From Saccharomonospora marina XMU15 (GTDB taxonomy: Bacteria > Actinomycetota > Actinomycetes > Mycobacteriales > Pseudonocardiaceae), in contig NZ_CM001439.1 in the NCBI RefSeq assembly GCF_000244955.1, positions 2,508,628 to 2,572,627 on the forward strand: DNA of 64,000 nucleotides. Direction: 5' to 3'. The notes under the pieces were generated by a model. That model had not been told where the DNA came from and did no database searches. It was given only the letters and a program-made list of their open reading frames with translations. Both the position numbers and the translations under genes were made by a program. Of this stretch, positions 51,740-59,448 are shown piece by piece (position 1 is the first letter of the stretch; each line of letters opens with the position of its first letter).

Positions 51740-52589
51740 GGTTGGTCCTGGCCGTCGAGGGCGTGGCGGAGGTGGCGGGCGATGGCGCCGAAGGCGGGTT
51801 CGGTTTGGAGGTCGATGTGGCGGGGTCGGGGGAAGGGGATGGTTTGGGTGTCGGCGATGCGGCCGGGTCGGGGGTGAGTTGGATGACGCGGTCGCCGAGG
51901 AAGACGGCTTCGGTGATGTCGTGGGTGATGAAGACGACGGTGGCGTGGGCGGCTTGGGTGATGCGTTGGAGTTCGAGGTTCATGCGTTCGCGGGTGAGGG
52001 CGTCGAGGGCGCCGAAGGGTTCGTCCATGAGGAGGAGGGTGGGGTGGGTGGACAGGGCGCGGGCGATGGCGACGCGTTGGCGCATGCCGCCGGAGAGTTC
52101 GCGGGGGTAGGCTTTTTCGTATCCGGCGAGGCCGACGAGTTCGGCGAGTTCGTGGGCGCGGTGGTGTCGGGTGGTTTTGGGGTCGCCGCGGAGTTTGAGG
52201 GGGAGGGCGATGTTGTCGGCGACGGAGTACCAGGGGAAGAGGTTGGCTTCTTGGAACACGACGCCGAGTTGGGAGACCACGGAGGTGTCCACGCGGGTGC
52301 CGTTCCACAGGGAGCGGCCCTCGATGAGGATCTGTCCGGTGGTCGGGGCCAGCAGCCCGGCCAGCATCCGCAGCAGGGTGGTCTTGCCGCAGCCTGAGCG
52401 GCCGATCACCGACACGAACTCGCCATCGGAAATGGACAGGTTGATATCCGCCAACGCATGCGTATACGCACGCCGCGTCCGAAACTCCTTGTCAACACCC
52501 ACCAACTCCAACTTCGGCGGAACCGGCTGGGGCGGCTGCTCACCCGGATGGGAAGCGGGTCGCACGGTCTCCACGTCCTGAGCGGACAT
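51736..52589 (-). pseudogene. NitT/TauT-type ABC ATPase (SsuB/TauB-like), one-base frameshift near the C-terminus
   Basis: ATG 52589 (AGGGAG upstream) opens an ABC ATPase: Walker A GRSGCGKTT, Q-loop VFQEANLFPWYS, signature LSGGMRQRVAIARAL, Walker B LLLMDEPFGALDALTR, HDITEAVFLGDRVIQLTP. The frame then runs on into Pro/Ser-rich nonsense, while the adjacent frame has the proper ending RPGRIADTQTIPFPRPRHIDLQTEPAFGAIARHL and stops at 51736, overlapping the permease ATG. One C is missing in ACCCCCGACCC (plus-strand G5 at 51870-51874). Codon style switches inside the gene: G/T at wobble in the first 40-50 codons, C/A after about 52290. Confidence 0.88.
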
Positions 52590-52603
52590 TTGACTCCCTA
52601 TTC

Positions 52604-53677
52604 TCAAGCCTTGGCGTCGGGCAGCAGGCTGTTGTCGAACCATGACGACGCGTCGCCGCCGGGTTTTGCCACACCGGCATCGACAAGTTCCTGATAGCCG
52701 GCGAGCCAGGCGTCCTCGTGCGTTACCAACAGCGGCTGGTTCGGGTCACCACCGGTCCACAGTTCGCGGCTGATACCAAGGCTCTTCCTGGCGATGACGT
52801 CGTCGTCCAGCGTCGCGAACGAGTACTGCTCACGCAGCTTCGCAATGGTCTCGTCGAAGTTCTCGTCCGCGACGAAGGCCGCTATCGAGTCGCGGATGGC
52901 CGCCATGAAGGCCTTCAAGGTGTCCGGGTCCTTCTCCATGACCTCCGTCGTGGTGAGGTACACCTGGGAATCGGACTTGACGACGGTTCCCGGGTCGAAC
53001 ACGCCCGCGTCCTCGTGCTGCGACAGCACGATGTTGGAGGTGTCGATGCTCGCGACGTAACCGCCGATGCGGCCCTGCTGCACCAGGTTGAACGTGCCCG
53101 GCGTCAGACCCGTGACCTGCCGTGGTGTCTCGGCCGGGTCGAAGCCGCCGCTCGCCAGCACCAGCGAGACCACCTTCGAACTGGTGCCGCCCTCAGAGGG
53201 CACCCCGATGGTCTTGCCGACGAAGTCCTCCGGCTTGGTCAGCGGATCACTCTTGCTGTACAGGATTCGCAGGCCCGAGCCTCGATACAGCGTGCCGATG
53301 GCGATGAGCGGTCGCTGCGACTCCGACATGGTGGTCATCAGGTCGATCTGCCCAGCCCGGCAGACCGGGCCGATACCGGAGATCAGCGTCTGGATTGCCT
53401 GCGCGGTGCCTTTCACCGGCTGCAGCTCCACGTCCAGCCCGTGCTTGGCGAAGTAACCGCCCGCGACCCCGAGCAACTCGGGCGCCATCGCGAGGGTCTC
53501 CAGCGGCAGGATGCTCAGATAGGTCATCGACCCGTTGCCGTCCCCGCCTCCGGACTCCGAGCTCGAACCGCACGCGGTGAGCAGGGTGCCCGCGGCAGCG
53601 GCCCCGGTGACCAACGCGGAGTTCCTCAGGAAGGCCCTTCTGGACAGAGCGCGTGGGGTCAACGAATGGGTAGGCAC
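52604..53677 (-). CDS. NitT/TauT-type ABC transporter substrate-binding lipoprotein
   Basis: A 357-residue periplasmic-type binding protein of the NMT1/SsuA fold. The N-terminus carries a possible Tat motif (SRRAFLRNS) and a lipobox LTAC (Cys about 36). Core: LGVAGGYFAKHGLDVELQPVKGTAQAIQTLISG, EDFVGKTIGVPSEGGTSSKVVSLVLASGGFDP. Such proteins bind aliphatic sulfonates, nitrate, thiamine precursors or aromatic acids. GTG 53677 has AGGAGG upstream. It is followed, 14 bases on, by the frameshifted ATPase, and shows normal mixed codon use, unlike that region. Confidence 0.93.
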   Translation of the reverse strand: MPTHSLTPRALSRRAFLRNSALVTGAAAAGTLLTACGSSSESGGGDGNGSMTYLSILPLETLAMAPELLGVAGGYFAKHGLDVELQPVKGTAQAIQTLISGIGPVCRAGQIDLMTTMSESQRPLIAIGTLYRGSGLRILYSKSDPLTKPEDFVGKTIGVPSEGGTSSKVVSLVLASGGFDPAETPRQVTGLTPGTFNLVQQGRIGGYVASIDTSNIVLSQHEDAGVFDPGTVVKSDSQVYLTTTEVMEKDPDTLKAFMAAIRDSIAAFVADENFDETIAKLREQYSFATLDDDVIARKSLGISRELWTGGDPNQPLLVTHEDAWLAGYQELVDAGVAKPGGDASSWFDNSLLPDAKA

Positions 53678-54128
53678 GGTCGCCTCCTGTTTCCTTCGGT
53701 CGGCCACCACCCTGTGGCCGGCTCGGGAGGAGGTTGGCGCCATTTCCCGTCTCACGTCAAGGCTCGCTTGTGGCACACCCGGCACGGGAAGCCGCTCTGC
53801 GGGCCTGGCGGTGTGGGCCGTCGACGGCCCGGAGCCGGTGTCCGGTATCCCGCCCGACACCGCCCTCGGCGGGTCGGCGGCAGCGGTGCGGCGGCACAAC
53901 GGCGTGCAACCGGTTTTCGTTGTGTGACTAGGGAATTTCACCCGACGACAGGGCCGAAGGACTCTGCCGAACCGGGCGGTTTCACCTCGCGTGGCCGGTG
54001 GCGTTCGCACGCCCCCGCGGCGGCGTGATCGGCGCTCGTGCGGACCCAGCTGTATTGACGGCATCTATGCACACCATCGAAACTTTCACTTTCCGGAGCG
54101 GCACGGAAGCTCTCTACTGTCGGTTCTC
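53678..54128. promoter_or_regulatory. Divergent intergenic region (451 bases) between transporter and Rieske operons
   Basis: No coding frame stands out. It must hold both promoters. TTGACG at 54055-54060 and a possible weak minus-10 near 54079-54084 could serve the Rieske gene. The GAAACTTTCACTTTC stretch at about 54079-54095 contains GAAAC/GTTTC-type half sites. No convincing operator palindrome was found. Confidence 0.5.
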
Positions 54129-54620
54129 ATGAGGATCGTGGTTTGTCGGCTCGAAGACTTCCCGCCGGGTGAGCGCCGGATCGTGCAAGCGGGCAGGCGC
54201 TCGATCGGGGTCTTCCGGGTCGGCGACAACTTCTACGCCTTGAACAACTACTGCCCGCACCAGGGAGGCCCGCTGTGCCTCGGCGCGACGCAGTCGTGGA
54301 TCCGGTCCAGCGCTCCGGGTGAGTACCAGCTCGAGGAAGGCGAGGCCCTCGTCGCCTGCCCGTGGCACGGATGGGAGTACGACCTCGCCACCGGGCAGTC
54401 GTTCCTCGGTCCGGACGAGACACCGGCACGCACCTACGACGTCTCCGTCGAGGACGTCGCGGAGGGCGAACGCAAAGCGGCGGGTGTGAAGCCGAAAGGC
54501 GGACGAATCCCGGGACCCTATGTGGCGGAGACCTTTCCCGTCGAGGTGGAAGGGCCCTACGTCGTGGTAGAGACAACCAGCGGTGCGAAGCGCCGCACCA
54601 ACCAGGGAGGTGGGCAGTGA
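54129..54620 (+). CDS. Rieske [2Fe-2S] protein
   Basis: A 163-residue stand-alone Rieske protein. The ligand motif is C42-x-H44 (NYCPHQGG) and C77-x-x-H80 (VACPWHGWEYD). The spacing of 32 residues between the two halves is longer than the 15-17 typical of Rieske ferredoxins, because of an inserted LCLGATQSWIRSSAPGEYQLEE segment; this long-insert form is found beside amidohydrolase-2 genes in actinobacteria. It may deliver electrons to an oxygenase or act in a decarboxylase/hydratase pathway. GTGA overlap with the next gene. Confidence 0.93.
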   Translation: MRIVVCRLEDFPPGERRIVQAGRRSIGVFRVGDNFYALNNYCPHQGGPLCLGATQSWIRSSAPGEYQLEEGEALVACPWHGWEYDLATGQSFLGPDETPARTYDVSVEDVAEGERKAAGVKPKGGRIPGPYVAETFPVEVEGPYVVVETTSGAKRRTNQGGGQ

Positions 54621-55732
54621 GCCTTACGGCGGTCGCCGACGCACCCGGCCGTACCCAGGACCGGTCCCGATACACCATTGTGGACAGTGATATTCACCCG
54701 TCCGCGCCTGCCGCCGAGATTCGAGCTCGGCTGTCGGCCCAGCACCGCGACCGGTGGGACATGTTCGGCAGCCGGGTCCCCGGGCCACCCGAGATGTACC
54801 CGAGGGTGCGCAACTCGGGGTTCCGGCGTGATTCCTGGCCACGGAACGGGATGCCGGGCAGTGACCTCGGACTGATCCAGGAGCAGTTGCTCGACGAGTT
54901 CGACATCGACCACGGCATCCTCATCCCGCTGCAGTCCCACAGCTGGGGAGTGGAGGAGCCGGAGTACGCGGCCGCGCTGTGTCGCGCTCTCAACGACTGG
55001 CAACGCGAGAGCCTGCTGGACGCGGAGCCGAGACTGCGTGCCTCCATCGCCATCCCCATCGAGTCGCCCGACCTTGCCGCCGAGGAGATCCGGCACCGTG
55101 CCGACGACCCCCGGTTCGTGCAGGTGCTGCTGTCCACGGGAGGTGAACTCGGGTTCGGCCGCAGGCGATACTGGCCGATCTACGCCGCGGCCGCCGAGGC
55201 GGGGCTGCCGATCGCCGCGCACACCGGCGGCCTCGAGCAGCACCGTGGTGCGGGATGGCCGTCGTTCTACCTGGAAGAGCACGTCTGGAACGGCAACATG
55301 ATGGCCTCACTCGTGCTCAGCATGATCTGTGAAGGTGTGTTCGACCGCTACCCGGACCTGCGGGTGGTGTGCGTGGAGGGCGGGATGGCCTGGTCGGCAC
55401 CACTGATGTGGGCCCTGGACGACGCGTGGGAGCAACTACGCACCGACGTGCCACACCTGCGCAAGCCGCCGTCGGCCTACCTGCGGGAGAACTTCTGGTT
55501 CACCACACAGCCCATGGAGGAGCCGGACGACCCCGCGGACCTCGCCACGACACTGCGGCATGTCGGCATGGACGACCGGATCATGTTCGCCTCCGACTAC
55601 CCGCACTGGGATTTCGACTCGCCACGGCACGCGCCCAAGCAGTTCCCCGAGCCGTTGCGGCAGGGAATCATGGGCTCCAACGCGTGCAGGCTCTACCGCC
55701 TTCCGGAAAGGCCAAGGGAGGAAACGCGTTGA
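54617..55732 (+). CDS. Amidohydrolase-2 family protein (decarboxylase/hydrolase-like)
   Basis: A 371-residue TIM-barrel metal enzyme. The first metal motif is IVDSDIHPSAP (DxH), a second histidine sits in IAAHTGGLEQH, and the metal-binding/catalytic Asp in MFASDYPHWDFDSP. The fold matches ACMSD/gamma-resorcylate decarboxylase-like proteins, which decarboxylate or hydrolyse ring acids. GTG 54617 overlaps the Rieske stop (GTGA). The next gene is a paralogue overlapping by TTGA, so the two may form a heteromer or act on successive intermediates. Confidence 0.88.
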   Translation: MSLTAVADAPGRTQDRSRYTIVDSDIHPSAPAAEIRARLSAQHRDRWDMFGSRVPGPPEMYPRVRNSGFRRDSWPRNGMPGSDLGLIQEQLLDEFDIDHGILIPLQSHSWGVEEPEYAAALCRALNDWQRESLLDAEPRLRASIAIPIESPDLAAEEIRHRADDPRFVQVLLSTGGELGFGRRRYWPIYAAAAEAGLPIAAHTGGLEQHRGAGWPSFYLEEHVWNGNMMASLVLSMICEGVFDRYPDLRVVCVEGGMAWSAPLMWALDDAWEQLRTDVPHLRKPPSAYLRENFWFTTQPMEEPDDPADLATTLRHVGMDDRIMFASDYPHWDFDSPRHAPKQFPEPLRQGIMGSNACRLYRLPERPREETR

Positions 55733-56799
55733 CAGCCACCGCTGTGACGACCGCCGCGGTGGACACCGAAGTCCACTGTGCACCGGCCAGTTTCGCCGAT
55801 CTCGAACCGTACCTCGACCCCTACTGGCGCACCTACGTGGTGGAGAGCGGGCTTTCGCTCTCCCCGACACAGGGCGGGGCCTACCCCCCGCAGGCGCCCA
55901 CGAGCGCGACCGCGTCGGCGCGGGCGGCGGGGGTGTTCCCCCCGAGAAACGTCGAGCAGTTGCGTGCCGACGTGCTCGACGCGCGGGGCCTGCGGGCAGC
56001 GGTGCTGACCTGCACCGCGTCGTTCCCGTGCAACCGCAACCCCTACTACGAGGCCGCGCTGACCAGCGCGGTGAACGACTGGCTGATCTCGCGGTGGCTG
56101 GAGTCCGACCACCGGCTGAAGGCCGGCATGGTGGTGCCGACCCTGGACACCGACGCCGCGGTCGCCGAGATCGAGCGGATCGGCGACCACCCCGGCATCG
56201 TGCAGGTGTTGTTGCCTGTTCGCACCGACGCCCCGTGGGGCAACCGGCGGCACCGGCCGCTGCTGCGCGCCGCTGCCGAACGCGGGCTGGTCGTGGGCCT
56301 GCACGCATGGGGTCGGATCGCCAACGCCGCCTCCTCGACCGGGCTCACACACAGCTACCTCGAGGACTACCTGGGTAACTCGCAGGTCGTCGCGCAGGCG
56401 CAGGTGACGAGCCTGGTCGCCGAAGGCGTCTTCACCGAGCTGCCCGACCTGCGGGTGAGCCTGCTGGAATGCGGTTTCTCGTGGCTACCCGCGCTGCTGT
56501 GGCGCTTCGACAAGGACTGGAAGGGAGTCTGGAGGGAGGTGCCGTGGGTCACCGCCAAGCCGTCGGAAATCGTGCGAAAGCACCTGCGGTTGACCACCTT
56601 ACCCGCGCACCTGCCCAGGGACCCGGCGCAAGCACGGGAGGTACTCGACCTGGTCGACGCCAAGTCGATGCTGCTGTACGCCAGCGACTACCCCCACGAC
56701 CACGGGGGCGGGCACGAACGGCTGGCAGCCGCACTGACGGCGGAGGAAACCGACGCGATATACAGCACGAACCCCGCCCACTGGTACCGGCTGGACTGA
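55729..56799 (+). CDS. Second amidohydrolase-2 family protein, paired with the first
   Basis: A 356-residue paralogue. The metal site is less canonical: VDTEVHCAP (ExH replaces DxH), LVVGLHAWGR and YASDYPHDHGGGHE. Middle part: VLTCTASFPCNRNPYYEAALTSAVNDWLI. TTG 55729 overlaps the previous stop (TTGA), giving tight coupling. Two tandem amidohydrolase-2 genes with a Rieske protein recur in actinobacterial catabolic clusters of unknown substrate. The Glu in the first motif may indicate a changed metal or a structural subunit role. Confidence 0.85.
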   Translation: MTATAVTTAAVDTEVHCAPASFADLEPYLDPYWRTYVVESGLSLSPTQGGAYPPQAPTSATASARAAGVFPPRNVEQLRADVLDARGLRAAVLTCTASFPCNRNPYYEAALTSAVNDWLISRWLESDHRLKAGMVVPTLDTDAAVAEIERIGDHPGIVQVLLPVRTDAPWGNRRHRPLLRAAAERGLVVGLHAWGRIANAASSTGLTHSYLEDYLGNSQVVAQAQVTSLVAEGVFTELPDLRVSLLECGFSWLPALLWRFDKDWKGVWREVPWVTAKPSEIVRKHLRLTTLPAHLPRDPAQAREVLDLVDAKSMLLYASDYPHDHGGGHERLAAALTAEETDAIYSTNPAHWYRLD

Positions 56800-56800
56800 G

Positions 56801-57694
56801 GTGAGCGCCGTGCCGCCTTCGCGAGTGCTGTTCCCAGACTTCACCGAACAGGACGTGCTCACTGCCTCGGGGGCACGCATCCGTACCTGGACGGGCGGCA
56901 GCGGCCCCCCGGTGTTGCTGCTGCACGGCTACCCGCAGACGTCAGCGATGTGGCACCGGGTGGCACCGGAACTGGCCGGCGAGCACACGGTGGTGCTGGC
57001 CGACCTGAGAGGCTACGGCGACAGCACACCGCCGCCCGGAACCGAGCACGACCCGGCGGCGTTCAGCAAGCGCAACATGGCGCTCGACCAGGTCGCGGTG
57101 ATGGCCGAGCTCGGCTTCGAACGGTTCGCCGTGGTGGGGCACGACCGGGGCGCGCGCTGCGCGTACCGGCTCGCGCTCGACCACCCGGACTCGGTGACGG
57201 CGTTGGCGGTACTCGACATCCTGCCCACCGCCGACGTCTTCGCCCGCGTCGACGCCGAGTTCGCCCGCTCGGCCTGGCACTGGTTCTTCCTCGCCCAGCC
57301 CGGCGACCTGCCGGAACGGCTCATCTCCGCCGATCCCGACGCGTTCTTCCTGCGCGGCGGTGAGCGGTTGTTCGCACCGCAGGCGCTGGCCGCCTACCGC
57401 GCCGCCTTCCACCGGCCCTCCGTCATCCACGCCATGTGCCAGGACTACCGGGCGGGCGCCACCGTGGACCGTGCCGACGACGAGGCCGATCGCGGTCGCC
57501 GGTTGATTCAGTGCCCGACCCTGGTGTTGTGGGGCGAGCGTGGACCGCTGGCGAACGTGCCCGACGTGCTTCGAATCTGGGGCGCGTGGTCGGTGACGGT
57601 CACCGGGCGCGGCCTCGGCTGCGGGCACTACCTGGCCGAGGAACGCCCGGTTGAGACCGCCGGTGAGCTGCGCAAGTTCCTTTCCGTGGGGTGA
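56801..57694 (+). CDS. Alpha/beta hydrolase, haloacetate dehalogenase/epoxide hydrolase-like
   Basis: A 297-residue alpha/beta hydrolase. The oxyanion region VLLLHGYPQTSAMWHRVAPEL and the nucleophile VVGHDRGARCAYRLALDHPD (Asp in GHDRGA, as in dehalogenases and epoxide hydrolases) are clear; a cap domain with SAWHWFFLAQPGDLPERLI and the C-terminal His in LGCGHYLAEERP complete the triad. It opens an epoxide, halide or ester bond. GTG 56801 begins 2 bases after the amidohydrolase stop, so it belongs to the same operon. Confidence 0.9.
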   Translation: MSAVPPSRVLFPDFTEQDVLTASGARIRTWTGGSGPPVLLLHGYPQTSAMWHRVAPELAGEHTVVLADLRGYGDSTPPPGTEHDPAAFSKRNMALDQVAVMAELGFERFAVVGHDRGARCAYRLALDHPDSVTALAVLDILPTADVFARVDAEFARSAWHWFFLAQPGDLPERLISADPDAFFLRGGERLFAPQALAAYRAAFHRPSVIHAMCQDYRAGATVDRADDEADRGRRLIQCPTLVLWGERGPLANVPDVLRIWGAWSVTVTGRGLGCGHYLAEERPVETAGELRKFLSVG

Positions 57695-57703
57695 ACCGGT
57701 TTC

Positions 57704-57734
57704 TTGACACCGCAACGGAGGCGACGCCTAATAG
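57704..57734 (+). promoter_or_regulatory. Promoter of the LysR gene, probably leaderless
   Basis: A perfect minus-35 TTGACA (57704-57709) and TAATAG (57729-57734, 19-base spacer; CCTAAT two bases earlier gives 17) stand just 4 bases before the ATG at 57739. Transcription would begin at the start codon. This lies within the end of the hydrolase gene's frame extension, so the regulator has its own promoter. Confidence 0.6.
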
Positions 57735-57738
57735 TGGG

Positions 57739-58743
57739 ATGACTTCCCGGGGCACCGCGGCCCGCCGTCCTGCCTCGCTGGCGAGCCTGGACCTGAACCT
57801 GCTGGTGTTCCTGCGCGAGTTGCTGCGGGAACGCAACGTCACTCGCGCCGCACAGCGGGTGGGAGTCAGCCAACCCACGGCCAGTGCGGCGCTGTCGCGA
57901 CTGCGAAGGCACTTCAACGACCAACTGCTGATCCGCTCCCGTGGAGCCTTCACATTGTCACCGTTGGCGGTGCAACTGGCCATGCAGGTGGAGCCGGTGT
58001 GCGCCGGCCTGGAGCGGCTGTTCTCCACGAGCGCCGAGTTCGACCCGCTCGCATCGGAGCGCGAGTTCAAGCTGCTGACGGTCGACTACGTGCTCGCGGC
58101 GTTCGGCGAGCAACTCTCCCGCGAGATGTACCGGGCGGGACCCAACATCAGACTGTACGTCCAGGTGGTGAAACAGCACCTGCCCGCAGATCCGCTGGAG
58201 ACACTGCGCGTCATCGACGGGATGATCTCGGCGCCCAAGGCCGAGTTCCGCGTGCCCGGCATCCGCTCGCTGGAGTTGTTCCGCGACCGCTGGGTGTGCC
58301 TTGTCGACAAGAACAACCCGGTCAGCGACCACCTGCGGCTTGCCGACCTGGAACGGCTGCCGTGGGTGGTACCGCACCACCCCGACGGAGGGTATCCACC
58401 GAGCTCACCACTGGGACCGCTGATGGCTCGCCTCGGTACCCGGCCCAGAGTCGCCGTCCGGGTCGACAGCTACCAGGCCACGCCGTACTTCGTCGCGGGC
58501 ACCGACCGCATCGCGATCATGCAGCGCAGACTCGCCGGGCTGTTCGCCAACCGCGCCGACCTGCGCGTGCTCGAATGCCCCGGCGACCCGCCACCGATCG
58601 TGGAAACGCTGTGGTGGCACGAACAGAAGGAGCACGACGAGGGCCACAAGTGGTGGCGCGAGGCCGTTGAGCGAGCGGCGCGCCGCTCCGAAGCCGCCGA
58701 CGGCGTTGGCCGGTCCCGCCACGCGATCCGCGCCGTCAACTGA
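57739..58743 (+). CDS. LysR-family transcriptional regulator
   Basis: A 334-residue LysR regulator. HTH: LDLNLLVFLRELLRERNVTRAAQRVGVSQPTASAALSRLRRHFNDQLLIRS (about 18-68). The effector domain includes LETLRVIDGMISAPKAEF and a C-terminal part that resembles NodD/LinR-type members. The ATG at 57739 fits a leaderless transcript from the TTGACA promoter; the frame to GTG 57691 is probably an extension. It likely regulates the hydrolase/amidohydrolase operon to its left or the Tct region to its right. Confidence 0.9.
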   Translation: MTSRGTAARRPASLASLDLNLLVFLRELLRERNVTRAAQRVGVSQPTASAALSRLRRHFNDQLLIRSRGAFTLSPLAVQLAMQVEPVCAGLERLFSTSAEFDPLASEREFKLLTVDYVLAAFGEQLSREMYRAGPNIRLYVQVVKQHLPADPLETLRVIDGMISAPKAEFRVPGIRSLELFRDRWVCLVDKNNPVSDHLRLADLERLPWVVPHHPDGGYPPSSPLGPLMARLGTRPRVAVRVDSYQATPYFVAGTDRIAIMQRRLAGLFANRADLRVLECPGDPPPIVETLWWHEQKEHDEGHKWWREAVERAARRSEAADGVGRSRHAIRAVN

Positions 58744-58753
58744 CCAGCGGAAC

Positions 58754-58768
58754 CGCCGGTACCCGGCG
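58754..58768. terminator. Small hairpin between convergent LysR and response regulator genes
   Basis: CGCCGG and CCGGCG surround a 3-base loop in the 30-base gap between the two stops. The arms are perfect but short, so this is a weak terminator at best. Confidence 0.4.
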
Positions 58769-58773
58769 AGCAC

Positions 58774-59448
58774 TCAACCGAGCCAGGCGTAACGCCGCTC
58801 GGGCCGCCCGGCAGCGCGATAGCGGAGGGTGAGCTCCGCCCTGCCGGTCTCCCGCAGATGTTCCAGGTAGCGGCGGGCGCTGACGCGCGAGATGCCCGCC
58901 CGCTCGGCGCACTCCGCCGCGGAAAGCGTGCCCCCGGCGGCACGCAGCACGCCCTCGACCGTCCTCGCTGTCTCGACGCTGAGCCCTTTGGGCAGCACCG
59001 CGGTGCCGGTGCGCGGCGTCGCCCTGGCGAGCATCCGGTCCACGTCGGCCTGGCTCTCCACGGTGGCCATCGACAGCCCGGCGCGCCTGCCCGCGTACTC
59101 CTCGAGCCTGCAGCGCAGATCGTCGAAACCGAACGGCTTCAGCAGGTAGTTGACCGCGCCCTGACGTACCGACCCGCGCACCGCCTCGCCGTCCGTGGCG
59201 GCGGTGATCACCAGGACATCGCAATGGTCGCCTCGCGCACGCAGTCGCGTCACGACATCGAGCCCGAACATGTCCGGCAGGTACAGGTCGAGCAGCAACA
59301 GGTCCGGGCGCAGCTCACCGGCGGCGGCGATCGCCTCCTCACCGGTGGACGCCGTACCCGCGACCCGAAAGCCGGGAACGCGGCTGACGAAACCGGAATG
59401 GATCCGAGCCACGCGGAAGTCGTCGTCAACGACCAGTACCTCGATCAT
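58774..59448 (-). CDS. Response regulator, DctR/CitB-like
   Basis: A 224-residue response regulator. Receiver: VLVVDDDFRVARIHSGFV, LLLLDLYLPDMFGLDV with the phospho-acceptor Asp near residue 55, and the conserved KPFGFDDLR Lys. The C-terminal half carries a winged HTH of the CitB type (SAAECAERAGISRVSARRYLEHL), which binds DNA upstream of dicarboxylate/citrate transport genes. The ATG overlaps the kinase stop (ATGA). Partner of the kinase at 59445-61106. Confidence 0.93.
   Translation of the reverse strand: MIEVLVVDDDFRVARIHSGFVSRVPGFRVAGTASTGEEAIAAAGELRPDLLLLDLYLPDMFGLDVVTRLRARGDHCDVLVITAATDGEAVRGSVRQGAVNYLLKPFGFDDLRCRLEEYAGRRAGLSMATVESQADVDRMLARATPRTGTAVLPKGLSVETARTVEGVLRAAGGTLSAAECAERAGISRVSARRYLEHLRETGRAELTLRYRAAGRPERRYAWLG

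Noticed and set aside
50883-52397. 504-codon plus-strand frame rich in Glu, Gly, Asp and Val
   Set aside because: Open only because the minus-strand genes use C/A at the wobble position; it is opposite a clear ABC ATPase and permease.
50946-52643. Single 565-residue ATPase-permease fusion
   Set aside because: The joining segment is Pro/Ser-rich nonsense; adjacent frames hold the proper ATPase end and permease start with an ATGA overlap, so two frameshifts create an artificial fusion.
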